From Margaritifera margaritifera (taxonomy: Eukaryota; Mollusca; Bivalvia; Unionida; Margaritiferidae): a stretch of DNA of 64,000 nucleotides. The stretch lies in NCBI GenBank assembly GCA_029931535.1, contig JAQPZY010001664.1, positions 7,660,001 through 7,724,000 of the forward strand, read 5' to 3'. The stretch's first letter is position 1. Each line of letters begins with the position of its first letter. The notes beneath the pieces were generated by a model. That model made no database searches, was not told where the DNA came from, and saw nothing but the letters and a program-made list of their open reading frames with translations. Shown here in pieces: positions 11,562 through 21,890 of this stretch. The position numbers and the translations under genes were made by a program.

Positions 11562-12400
11562 TTGGTCCCTTATCCTTGGGCTACTGGACCCTGGGCCCAG
11601 AGTAGAGGCGATGCCGCGGCTCGTGTCCCAACATCACCTCCACTTCAGGTGGCATGCACCAGTAAGACTGGAGGCATAGCATCATCCATGAAAGACAAGC
11701 GGTCTTGTCTTTATCCTGGAACGTCTAGAACACATAGAGCCCCTACTTACCATAACGAACAAGTACAGGAAATGGCGCAAAGTGCACCTATGTCACTGCC
11801 TCTGAAGGACATAGTGATGCCCAGCCACTCTCCTGCTCAGAGTGTTCTAGATGATGATGCATTATCTATCCTCATCGACGCCAATGAGTTCGAGGTAGAA
11901 ACAGCTAATTTTATGCTTCCTATCAGGTCCACCAGTTCCTCTCAGTTGGATGAAGCGGAGGAGATCTTGTCTTTTGATAAAGTGGTAAACGGTAAGGCTA
12001 CCCGTGGACTTGTGCCGGCTTCCATCTGGCTCACAGCCCAAGAAGATCCTTTCCAGTTTTGAAAAGATCTCCGGGACCCAACCACAACCAGATCTTCTGC
12101 TCCTTCCACATTCCTCAACAATCGAGGAAATATCACAGAGGTTCTCCACAGGCCAAGACTGTGCTAGACAGTGTAGAGGGTGGTCTCTCCCTTTCTCTAC
12201 TTTGAGACCTATGGTCTGAAATGATACCTTCTCCTCGTCAGTCAGGTCCTCGGCAGGAGGAAGTTCTCCAACCCACCTTCCTTTCCTAAGGAAGGGGGGG
12301 GGGATGGCCCCAGGGACTCTCACCGCCTCCTGCTGTGCATTCCTCTCCAAAACGTCTCCATAGGTGCTCGTCTAAGCCTCTTTTCAAAAGCTTGTTCAAG
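11562..12400 (+). pseudogene. DIRS Gag-like region, broken
   Basis: An open stretch (11562-12062) encodes a proline-rich start and the ILSFDKVVNG segment. The segment recurs in copy 4 near 62376-62405 as SFDKVVNEV. DIRS first ORFs encode a Gag-like nucleocapsid protein of low conservation, so the assignment rests on position upstream of RT and on conservation between the two copies. The frame is lost after 12062. Confidence 0.55.
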
Positions 12401-12488
12401 TATCACGGACAATGGGTGGGTCCTTTCTATTATAAGCAAGGGTTACCGACTTCAGTTTCTGGAACAACCTCCTCTATCAAGGACCCCC

Positions 12489-13000
12489 ATGTTCTTTCAC
12501 CAGTCCAATATGGTGAAATTAAAGGAAGAGGTGCACACCCTTTTACAGAAAGGGGCAGTCGAGAGGGTCCTGAACGATCAGTTTCCTGCATTCTACTCTC
12601 GAATCTTCCTGATCACCAAGAAAAGCGGGAAATTTTGTATCATTTTCGATTCCCTCCTCCCCCCCCCCCCCGTTAAACCGGTTTCTTTTGGAGGAACATT
12701 TCAAGTTGGAGACCACTTCAATCTGGAACGCGATGCGTTCATTAGATTAGGAGATTTCTATCAATCTTCAGGATGCCTATTTGCACATCCTGATGTTTCC
12801 ACCACATCGAAAATACCTCCGTTTTGCTTGGACCAGGAAGTTTTTCAATTCCGGGTTCTGCCATTCAGAATCGCTTCCACACCCAGAGTCTTCACCTGAG
12901 TTTTGGGAGTAGTAGCATCCTGTCTCCGATTACTGAGAACCCCAATTCTCCAGTACTTTGACAACTGGCTGATCCACAACGTTCAGGTTCAGTCACTCCA
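12489..13000 (+). pseudogene. DIRS reverse transcriptase, broken
   Basis: LKEEVHTLLQKGAVERV followed by FYSRIFLITKKSGKF matches the first RT motifs of DIRS (GAIERV...FYSRLFLVPKKSGG). A poly-C run at 12657-12672 interrupts the next motif. The downstream 'palm' is split across frames. At 12951-12971 the catalytic YLDD box reads QYFDNWLI, so the second Asp is Asn. Together with the frameshifts this copy cannot polymerise. Confidence 0.75.
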
Positions 13001-13289
13001 TCAGGATCTGTTCTGTTTTTATGAACCAGAACTTAGTTTAGGTTCCACAGGATCACATTGATCGAATCCTGGCACTTCTAGAGGCACTACGAGTAAAAAC
13101 ATTGTTGTCTGCTCGCCTTTACTTATTCCTATTGGGAACCTTGAACGCCGCTGTGGATCTGGTTCCCTTGGGATGTCTCCATATACGCCCTCTACAGTGT
13201 CTCCTTCTTGCAAGGTGGAAACCACACAGGGATTCTCTATCAGCTCTGATTCCTCTAGGATCAGACTTTCATCACCATTTGCACTGGTG

Positions 13290-13680
13290 GATGAATCGGG
13301 ACAGATTCCTGACTGGGGTCCCCATGCATGCTCCCGAGCCCCACTCCTATCTGTTCATTGATTCTTCAGATTCCGGTTGGGGTGCTCACCTAGAGCCGGA
13401 GGGTGTAATTCTGCAGGGTCATTGGACTCTGGACGAGTCATCCCTCCACATAAACAACCTGGAAATGAAAGCTGTGTTTCTAGCATTGCAAGGGTGCATC
13501 AACAGGGTAAGTGGTCGATGTGTCATGGTCTCCTCAGACAACATGTCCGTTGTAGCATATCTCCGACGTCAAGGAGGCACACATGCCCCTTCTCTCTGCA
13601 TGGAGGTCTGGAACCTCCTCCACTGGGCCACCTGGAGGAACATTACCCTCTGAGTTCGCCACATTCCAGGGAAGAAGAAC
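13290..13680 (+). pseudogene. DIRS RNase H domain
   Basis: LFIDSSDSGWGAHLE (about 13354-13398) holds the first catalytic Asp. NNLEMKAVFLAL (13456-13491) holds the catalytic Glu. VMVSSDNMSVVAYL (13523-13564) holds the next Asp. These are the expected D-E-D motifs of retroelement RNase H, which removes RNA from the RNA-DNA hybrid. The domain is open through 13653. It then reads a stop before the RHIPGKKNVLVDSLSR linker (13657-13700), which is a conserved DIRS block. Confidence 0.75.
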
Positions 13681-13769
13681 GTTTTAGTGGACAGTCTGTC
13701 CAGGTCAGGTAAAACAGTCCTCACAGAATAGACTTTTCACCACTCTGTAACAGAATCCCTTTTCTTACT

Positions 13770-15180
13770 ATGGGGAAAACCCCTTGTGGACTTGTTTGCG
13801 ACCAGGCTCAACAACAGACTTCCCTTTTATGTCTCTCCAGTCCCAGACCAGAGAGTTTGGGCATTAGACGCATTCAGTTTCCAGTGGGATCATCTGTTTG
13901 TGTACGCCTTCCCATCGTTCCGACTGCTACCTCAGGTTCTGCAAAAAGTCAGAACTTCCACTGCTCATATCATTCTCATAGCCCCATTATTGCCTCAACG
14001 ATCATGGTTCAACGATCTTCTAGACCTGTCGATAGATCAACCCAGGTCTCAACCTCACGGGAGGGATCTTCTGTCGCAACACAGGGGCTCCCTCCTACAC
14101 AAGAACTCACACATTCTCCACCTTCATGCTTGGCTCATCTCAAGCAATTGATCCGCCAGAATAAGTTTTCGGGCTGGGTTCCCAGTTGTATCATTCAGGC
14201 CAGGAGAGCTTCAACATCTAGGGTCTATGATGCCAGGTGGAGAATCTTCTGTGATTGGTGCAGTAGGAAACACATTGATCCCAGATGTCCCGTTGTAAGT
14301 TCTGTTGTTGATTTCCTTTTGTTCCTTTTCGAGAACAAAAGATGTTCAGTATCAACTATCAAGGGCTATAGAGCTGCCATCTCCAACACACTTAAATTCT
14401 CTCAGGGCTCAGCAATTGGTTCAGATTTGCACCTTGCTGATCTCATTAAGTATTTTGAGCTGCAGAGACCTGTCTCCCGCTCTCTTACACCCAGATGGAA
14501 TCTATCTTGTGTTTTATGGTCCTTAACCAAAACCCCCTATAAACCATTGCGTGAGGCTTCCTTTCAGGACATCTCATTCAAGACTGCTTTTTTTACTCGC
14601 TTTGGCGTCTGCGAAAAGATGCAGTGAGATTCATGCATTGTCTGTTGACACTGGCTGTCTCCAGTTTAATGTCAATTATGAATCCGTTTCCCTCCTTTGC
14701 CAGTCGTGATTTTTAGCCAAAAATCAGTTACCTTTGGTAGTTCCGTCACCTATAGAGATTCCCAGTCTCAGTTGAATCTGTGCTGGAGATAATCAAGATA
14801 GACTTTTATGCCCAGTTAGGGCACTGCATTTCTATCTAAATGCTTTAAAAGGGAAAAGAAAGTGTTGGAAACGTCTTTTCCTTCCTCTTAAGGGCTCTGT
14901 TGATATTTCGCCCCCCACTATCTCACGGTTGATTGTCACCACAATCAGAAGAGCTTATAAGTTCCTTACCGATAGAGACCTCTTTTATGAAACTGAAAGC
15001 CCATGAGGTTCACTCTTCCTTGGTGGACATCTTGAAGGCAGTTTTTTGGCAATCCCATACTACCTTCTTTTATCTCCGCTCATTAGCACATCAAAGCACA
15101 GGCATTTTTTTCTCTGGGACCCATAGTTGCGGCACAACATGTGGCCCAGAGGGACTCCAACAAATTGTAAAGTGGATCTC
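13770..15180 (+). pseudogene. DIRS linker and tyrosine recombinase, broken
   Basis: 13786-14151 carries VDLFATRLNNRLPFYVSPVPD and VRTSTAHIILIAPLLPQ, the conserved segment between RNase H and recombinase in DIRS. 14200-14625 carries the recombinase N-terminal domain: RVYDARWRIFCDWCSRKHID, then STIKGYRAAISNTL. The frame shifts near 14625. The catalytic part follows in pieces, including ICAG-type and LCPVRALHFYLNA segments to 14845, TIRRAYKFLTDRDLFYET (about 14940-14993) and KAHEVHSS (14995-15018). The H-x-x-R arginine reads His here. Recombinase would integrate the circular DNA copy; this one is dead. Confidence 0.75.
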
Positions 15181-15284
15181 TCCATCAAATGGTGAGTACT
15201 TTCCATTTTTCTCTGTTTTTGATCAGTTTAACACATCAGCCTACCCACCTAACTGACAAATTCAGCTGTGTAATAGGGATGGGG

Positions 15285-15565
15285 GGGGGTAAAATTAATT
15301 TTAATTATGCAATATTTACCCATCACTATTACCAAATGTCCTCCTCCCACCCAGCTCTGATGTCCTGGCGAAATGTCGTCTGTAAAAAAAGATGACTGTT
15401 CCACACAGGAGTGGAGAGGTGCACAAGTGTCCTGTGTCTTATTGGCAATTCTCGACTCAGTGGGAGGATGTATTCACATCGAATGGACGAGATTTTTCGA
15501 CACGAAAAGGTAATAGCTGCGTAATAGTGATCGGTAAGTATTGCATTATTGTAATTAGTTTTACC
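15285..15565. repeat. DIRS internal complementary region and right terminal repeat, copy 2
   Basis: The left arm (AATTAATTTTAATTATGCAA, then TATTTACCCATCACTATTAC) is complementary to the right arm (GTAATAGTGATCGGTAAGTA, then TTGCATTATTGTAATTAG). It is diverged but collinear with 666-935, including the internal GGGAGGATGTATTCACATC block. Confidence 0.6.
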
Positions 15566-15590
15566 CCCCTTAAAAAACTACATTTTACAT

Positions 15591-16510
15591 AGAAATAAGA
15601 GAGGACCCAGTTCAGATCTTCGTCATACACCAACATTTATAACCATTCTCGTGAATAAGTATCATGCAAAAGAACCGTTTGTTTTCTGCCTGATAGTTTT
15701 CAGACTATTTCAGCAGATTACCTGAAACACTGTATTCATTCAGTTTAAATATTAAGCCTCTATGCCAGACCCAATTCAAAGCTTTTGATGGATCAAAAAT
15801 ACAATACAAGAATGTTGAGATTGTTCCAATGACTTACATATACCAGTACTATGATACAGTTTATTAAGTTGAAAAACTGGAATGACTGGGAAGGAGTCCT
15901 GCTGATTGATACTTATGAAAATAATTATACATATGTTTAAAAATGCATCTTTCAAACAATTTTTCAACACAGCTAAGTAGAGATAGAGGTCTATAATTCG
16001 AAAAACTTTGTGTAAATCACCTTTTTTTAGGAATGTGAAGAAATTGCACTAGTTTCCATTTATCTGGAAATTTGATTTCCTTCAACAACATATTAAAAAG
16101 AATTTTTAGTGGTGCTCCTATCATTTCACAATAGCCTTTAAGCATTCTGTGACTTACGCCATCAGGCCCAGTGGCTTTATTGACAAGATTGGATTTAATA
16201 ATATCTGTAATTTCTTTTTCACAGATTGTAATTTCTTTTTTACAGATTATAATTTCATTCAGGGTATCAAAGCATTTTTTTTTTAAATTGGGAGGGAAAC
16301 ATCACTATCATCAATAGTTGAAATCGAAGTAAAATACTCATTTAATAAGTTAGTCTTTTCTTTTTCATTATAAATGCAAAAAGAGACATTAATGGTGGGA
16401 TAGAATTTGAAGGCTTTGTTTCTTTCAAAAGTGAGTTTGTAATTTTCAAAAATGTTTTGGGATCTTTTTATCTCAAAATCTGAAAGATGTGCATCAATAT
16501 TATCCATATA
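15591..16510 (-). mobile_element. CR1/Jockey-like LINE, RT half, 3' part of a split element
   Basis: On the minus strand 16513 to 16283 encodes NLLNEYFTSISTIDDSDVSLP, the usual linker before RT. About 16160-16200 encodes NKATGPDGVSHRMLK, RT motif 0/1. About 16030-16130 encodes FPDKWKLVQF and SNYRPLSLLSCV. About 15690 encodes a GNLLKW segment. At the left edge (15590-15620) the reading is SELGPLLFL, RT motif 4. The element stops there, at the DIRS boundary, so the catalytic YADD region and 3' end are missing. Stops and frame changes show it is dead. The upstream piece lies at 18059-18410. Confidence 0.8.
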
Positions 16511-18058
16511 CACCTCTCCCTCGATAACTAGTGAACAAGCTTATAATGTGGAATCAGGCATGGATCCCATCTTTTTTCTAGAAAATACCAAAAGAATTGG
16601 CCCCATTTGTTGAATGTGAAGAAAATTTCAATTAAAACTAGTAAATGAAACTTTGATATATCGCTTGTTTTATCGTTGAAAACAGCGGTTAGTACCCAGA
16701 AGTCTGATTCAACATCATGAAATTAGCAATTTTTTAATAGGAAGTCATATATACTGTAAAGTTTTCTATACAAAAAAAATTCTCGGTACACCGTAAATAA
16801 CAGTATTAGACGATTTTTTGATCAGTGAAAATGTCAGTAATGCCTACAGGTGGCAGCACTTTTAAGAAAAAAATACCAATTCAATAAGTTTTGTCAAGTG
16901 AAATTCGTGTTTTAGTTCACTCTTTTAATTCGGTTTCAGTGTAATCATCATAAATGCTATATGCCATCTTGTATTCAAACTTGAAAAGTGTCAATCTACC
17001 GTCACAGCTATGTCCGCAAGTGTTTCTGAGAACCTAATTAAGTGCAGACTGTGTTTTGATCTCAGATTTGTGGAAGTGTTTTGTTGTATTGTTACAGTCA
17101 ATTAAAAGTAGACCTGGTTTGTATTATCACGTTAATTACATCTTTTGTTGCAAATCAAATAAAGGGGATGGAATAATAATAATTTTAAAAAAGTTAAAGG
17201 CATGCAGATCCTCCCCGTGTAATAGCTAGTGGTCACAATAGTGTTTCAGGTCAACTAATTTCAATTGACCAATTGCACACTGTTATAAATAAAATTATGT
17301 AGTGAACATAATTAAAGTATCTAATATTAATCAGTGGTTTTATCCTACTAATTCACAAATGTGACCAATGATAGCAAGAGAAGCAAACAAAAGGAGTACT
17401 CGGCATATGAAAAGCTTTGTTTCACAGATTTTGGAAAAGCGAGTTCCAAAGTTTGTAGTGAACTGAAAATTCCTGAATTGGCACTTAGAGGTTTTTGCTC
17501 AAGGATGAGCAGAAATTTCACTACTACTTGCAATGAAATCACAGCATCAAAACTTCACTAATAGAGCAAAATTTTAAAAATCTAGTTTGACGCTGACGGT
17601 TGTTGTTTCATGAATTAAATGTCTCGTTTTTAAAAAAAGGAAATCTTTTTTGTTGTGAATCAACAATAATATTAGAATATATCCACATTCACATACAAAA
17701 AGTGGTGACATAATAGACAATGTTTTTGGAGGCACATAATGTATGTCAAAATGTTTTGGAGTAATGTTTTTAACAATGTTTTAAAGATTGGTTATCTTGA
17801 AAATAAAGGTAATTATACAGAAAAGCAAACAACTTCATTAGAAAAAGCATTTTATTTACAATTGTTCCCAACACGATTATACAATGACTATTAAACCATT
17901 TAACAGCTCCCCCCACCTCATCTTCTCATTGTTGATGTCCAGCCAGGATGGCATCTCCTTCTTCAATTTTTAGAGGTCCCTTGGTAAATTGCACCCTCAC
18001 TTATACAGTAGTCTGTGTTTTTGGACCCCATTATGCGCAAGTTATTGAGGGAGAGGTG
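16511..18058. mobile_element. 1,548-bp DNA transposon with TA target duplication, inserted in a LINE
   Basis: The ends are inverted repeats CACCTCTCCCTCGATAACT (16511-16529) and, on the other strand, CACCTCTCCCTCAATAACT (18040-18058), 18 of 19 matching. Both are flanked by TA (16509-16510 and 18059-18060). Removing the element and one TA joins the minus-strand LINE frame exactly: KYAKEQY on one side and MDNIDAHLSDFE on the other. TA duplication is typical of Tc1/mariner-superfamily elements. I see no transposase inside, so it is probably non-autonomous. 17361-17561 (+) is open for 66 codons (ends ACNEITASKLH-like) but I recognise no family. Confidence 0.8.
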
Positions 18059-18410
18059 TATTGCTCTTTAGCATACTTTTTCATGTTATTTACTTTATTC
18101 TTGATTTGTTTGTATTTATTCCAATTGATTGTCCCACCATGATTGAGGTTAAATTTGCATGTTCTGTCCCTTTACCTTGTCATTATTCTTAATTGAGAAT
18201 CAAACCACAGTTTATCTGTTGGGAAAATTGTTACAGTTTTAGAAGAAATACACAGAGTTAAGAATTCTAATAATTTGGTTGTGAATATATCAGTTGCAGT
18301 ATCAATATATCTTGGTGTTAGTAATAGATCTGTCCAGTTCCTGCTATCAGAGCATTGAATTTGTTGAAATCAGCTTTGCTGTAAATCCAAACATGGGACT
18401 TGTGACTAGG
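18059..18410 (-). mobile_element. CR1/Jockey-like LINE, endonuclease-RT linker, 5' part of the split element
   Basis: The minus strand encodes HKSHVWIYSKADFNKFNAL, a DKLWFDSQLR-like stretch and KVNNMKKYAKEQY. This is the usual order of the linker between the endonuclease and RT domains of mollusc LINEs. It joins directly to the piece at 15591-16510 once the 1,548-bp TA transposon is removed. The 5' part beyond 18410, including the endonuclease, is absent (5' truncation, as usual for LINEs). Confidence 0.75.
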
Positions 18411-19373
18411 TGGTGTGGCATACACAAATTATCTTTGTCGTATAGATAACTTCTGAGCTATCTCCCCTTTTTTCAAACTGATGCACTTTTCATATGTTCA
18501 TAGCTGTTGGACACATTTTCATAAAACCTGTTATGCATGTGTATATCTTGACTAGATAGTTGGTTACATACAAAAGTGGGTTTTTGTCAGATAGGTACTT
18601 TCCCAGTTATCTCCCATTGTTTCTGCTATCGTTTTCCTTACTGTACATTTTTTACCTCTTGTTGTAATATTTTGTTGAATATACAGTTTCTGACAATTTT
18701 GACAAGACATTCTTATGATCATTGTGATATAGTACTGCTACATATATTTACTAGTGAAAAAAATCAATAATGCAACAAGAAATACTAGCAGTACATGTGC
18801 ATCTGCTAACACCAGATCATTTACATGTTCATTTACATGGTTACCAATTTTATGAAGGTTTACAGGCAGTAAAACTTAGCTGTTTACACATGTAAACATG
18901 GCAGCTTTAGTAGTAGTGGTGCACATTAATATCGAATATCAGTATGTTTGTGGTATGAACCTGGTGATACAAATACAGTGTTACAATAATAATTTATTAC
19001 ATCAGTATAACACAATATTGACATAAAAGGTGAAAAATGCTCTTATGAAACTCTTTTCCATAATGGTGAATCTTTATCACCAAGAAGTGTCAATTATTTT
19101 GATGTTAATATATTACTTCAGAAATTTGTGAACTGTTGTCAGACATTTGTTGCATCACAGGCAGTTGTATTCAGTCTCAAATATCCTCAAATCCCCCCTC
19201 CCCTTTTCATCATCCCTCTGAAAGTTAACTCTAATATATATCCACATTTTATCTTTCATTCAAGTTTTGAAGTCATTATATATCTATGGAATGACCAAAA
19301 TGTTTAAAATATGACACAGCCCTTTTTTTATTTCTTAAAATTTGGCTGGAAATGCAGATGTCAGCTCATATCA
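18411..19373. other. Intron sequence; dispersed repeat at 18470-18625, otherwise nothing recognised
   Basis: 18470-18625 is a diverged copy of the repeat at 8690-8960. From 18626 to 19373 I see AT-rich sequence with no coding or RNA feature. Confidence 0.4.
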
Positions 19374-19379
19374 CCCGGC

Positions 19380-19805
19380 TGTACATGTTCCGAGGTTTAC
19401 TAGGAAACCTTGGACAAATGTTCCTAGGAAAAACCTCGGAGTATTGGTTACTGACTTTCCAAGGTTTGTCCAAGGACAAAAATTTTTGTATACCAATGTC
19501 CAAGGTTTTTTATTCTCGGGTGTCCGAGCTTGACCTCGGACGTCCAAGGTTTTTCTGTAACCAATACTCCGAGGTTTCCTTGGAATCCTCGGACATACAA
19601 TGATATTATCCTCGGACGTGTCCATGGTTTCCTAGCATTCTAAAGATTCCTCGGACATACATGTATCGTCCGAGGATTCCTAGGATTCCTCGAACATTTC
19701 ATCCGAGGATTCCTAGGATTCCTCGGACATTTCGTCCAAGGATTCCTTGGACATATCGTCCGAGGTTTCCTAGGACATATCGTCCGAGGTTTCCTAGGAC
19801 ACCCC
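19380..19805. repeat. Palindromic CCGAGG/CCTAGGA repeat cluster, left end
   Basis: Perfect inverted arms AACCTCGGAGTATTGGTTAC (19432-19451) and its complement (19557-19576) could form a large cruciform. From 19600 to 19805 there are seven or so short units built on CGTCCGAGGATTCCTAGGA, each of which is itself nearly palindromic around CCTAGG. A sister cluster in inverse order lies at 25640-25933. Confidence 0.75.
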
Positions 19806-20554
19806 CTGGCATTATAAATTAAACATCAGATCAAGTCAATTCAAATATTATTACATAATATAAGAATACATTTTATTTTTAATGTTGTTCAACACATACA
19901 AATGAAATTTTAAAAAAAGGTTCAAATATCCAGATTGCCCATAATGTTCCTTTAATGCCAATTGTCTATTTTAGTAGAAAAAATTCATCCATTAATCAGA
20001 CATGATTGTAGTCCTCGCCAAAAAAAAACTGAAAATGTGAAGGTGGGTTTTGGGGTCCTCCCCCAATGTGGTATCAAATGGCGGTGCCCCAGATCAGGGG
20101 GTCCAGCGGGCTAAAAATGCATTTTAGACTCATACAAAACATTCCAAACTGCTCCTGGTGTACCATATTATCATAATATATTGCAAAGTTTTTACTTCAT
20201 TCCAACAAAATAATCATCTGAAAAAAAATAACAAACTTACCAAAACTTTACACAATACTTGAAGAATTTCACAATGTTCATTGTCACATTAACTTGTTCT
20301 CCAATAATAGTGCTGAAGTTATTACATATGCATGTGAGTGTTCACACAGTAATTCAGTCACAGTAATTTGTCAATTTTTGCAGCGCATATTATATTACAC
20401 TTTTCTCTTTTCATAACAAATTTGTAAAAAAAAAACAAAAAAAAACCCAACCCAAAAATATCAACTATATACACATAATCACATAAATTCACTAGTCTTT
20501 TCCCCACTCCAGAACACAACCTGTTGATATGCTAGTCTTGCTCTTTTTGCAGCC
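19806..20554. other. Interior of the inverted-repeat element, no gene recognised
   Basis: AT-rich sequence with A-runs. No coding segment could be supported. Confidence 0.4.
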
Positions 20555-21034
20555 TTGGCAAAGATTTATTTTGCTTTTCTTTTTGTCACCACCGACTTTT
20601 TTGGCTCAATATTCAATTTTTTCCTTTCATTCTCAACAATGGTTTTTTCCTTTCAAGCTCCTCCTTGTATTGTCAATATGCAGTGCGCATATTCTGACAC
20701 AGGGTTACATCTGCCCTCTCATGTAAGAAATCTTCCTTCTTAAAATAGTTTATTGCACTTTTTCCAGATGCCTTCAGGCCATATTTGATGTTCTGTACTG
20801 AGTTGTAGTTTGAATGTTTTATGCTCCAAACTCTTACAGCCGCAATTGGTGTAGTTCAAATCTTTCTTGCAAAGATCACAAAATGCCAGTCCTCTTAGTG
20901 TTCAGTTTTCTTAATAACTGACCAACTACATTTCCATCGACTTTCCGCTCAAGCCATTCCAATTTCCACACATTTTTCAAACCTTTATCCAAACTTTTTG
21001 TGTCCTGGTCTTTGTCAATAACTCTAGACACCAT
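20555..21034 (-). pseudogene. Zinc-finger-like transposon-associated ORF, frameshifted
   Basis: On the minus strand a Met at 21034 opens MVSRVIDKDQD, then NVWKLEWLERKVDGNVVGQL, a frameshift near 20887, then CDLCKKDLNYTNCGCKSLEH, a C-x2-C...C-x-C...H pattern. The pattern resembles the N-terminal BED-like finger of a family of large uncharacterised proteins, rich in copies, in molluscs and lancelets. Further down, KRKAKQIFAKAAKRARLAYQQ (about 20525-20590) is basic, like a nuclear localisation stretch. Function is unknown; a transposon origin is inferred from copy number and context. Confidence 0.5.
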
Positions 21035-21715
21035 GTTTTACAAGCATTCTTCTTTTTTTCCATTTCCATCAGTTTCTGTTATGCAAAGATTCATTGGATG
21101 ACTAGAAACTTTTGACCAATCAGAATGCTCTTTACAACGATCGTCTGTTAAATAATACACAGAACGAATTCTTTACATGGATTGTTGCGGAATGGGACCG
21201 CACAGACCATTTTGTTAAAAACCGGAACGGAGATGATATAAAAAATGGACTATATCGAAAAAAATCGCATTCAAGTCAGGAGAAAAGCGGAATTACGCTT
21301 TAAAACGGAGGAAAATCATGTCTGAATTATCCCGATTTCTTGAAGGCCATTTCTTCTGGATCAATTCTGTATAAAAAAAAAAAAAAAAATGTATATATAT
21401 ATATATTGGTTGAAAATATAAAATGTGATGAATAAAACAAATAGTGCACATATAACATTACTGTTATTGGCAGCCTTAAATTTACAAATCATGCTTGGAA
21501 TCCTTTAGTTCCGAATAAAAAAAAAAAAAAATTATTTCTGATACAAGGTATTAACCCTTAAAACGCTATATTTCTATAACGGACTGTTCTTCGAATTTGG
21601 GACCATCATTCTAAATTGCTGACAACAAATATACTCAAGATTATATTCTGTTCTGGGCTCAGTGCCTTACAAGTTCATCCAAAAATTACAAATACTTACC
21701 ATAAATAACCCGTAG
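21035..21715. other. Interior of the inverted-repeat element, microsatellite only
   Basis: A (TA)n tract near 21390-21406 and A-runs. Nothing coding recognised. Confidence 0.4.
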
Positions 21716-21890
21716 TTTTGTTTGGTCCTCTATGGCTGGCCTAGCAGGTGTTTTTTTGTTTGCTGCTGATCCAGTCAAACTTCTTCCTCGCATTTCCTCA
21801 ACAGTATATAATCTTCAGAAAAGAAGTTTGACTACTCTGCCAAAGTCATCTACACCTTCAACATATCTCCAGAGTTGATCCTAAAATAGT
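21716..21890 (-). pseudogene. BEN-domain-like segment, possible exon
   Basis: The minus strand reads LWRYVEGVDDFGRVVKLLF, then after a frame break YTVEEMRGRSLTGSAANKK, then ARPAIEDQTKLRVIYG followed directly by GTAAGT. The second half fits the BEN pattern (F/Y-xx-EEL-x-G-x-SLTGS ... P-x-L-x...KL-x-x-IYG). BEN domains bind DNA or partner proteins in chromatin factors and viral proteins. The GTAAGT donor suggests an exon end. The frame break shows decay. It sits 3.4 kb inside the inverted-repeat element. Confidence 0.5.

Larger units (their letters stand above)
11276..15590 (+). mobile_element. DIRS-type retrotransposon, copy 2, nearly full length, degenerate
   Basis: The order is a Gag-like region (about 11540-12400), reverse transcriptase (12489-13000), RNase H (13290-13680), a conserved linker domain (13770-14150), tyrosine recombinase (14150-15180), then the internal complementary and terminal module (15285-15565). 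This RT-RH-YR order with split inverted terminal repeats defines the DIRS order of retrotransposons. Many stops, frameshifts and a poly-C run at about 12657-12672 make it defective. It is GC-richer than its surroundings. The left edge truncates a family A tail and the right edge truncates a LINE, so both flanks are rearranged or represent older junctions. Confidence 0.85.

Noticed and set aside
11862..12350. 162-codon minus-strand open frame in the DIRS element
   Set aside because: It is antisense to the Gag-like region, whose SFDKVVN block is shared between copies on the + strand.
13102..13361. Alternative open frames over the DIRS RNase H region
   Set aside because: Only the frame with the D-E-D RNase H motifs matches known retroelement sequence.
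17361..17561. 66-codon ORF inside the TA transposon as its transposase
   Set aside because: It is too short and has no DDE or helix-turn-helix signature.
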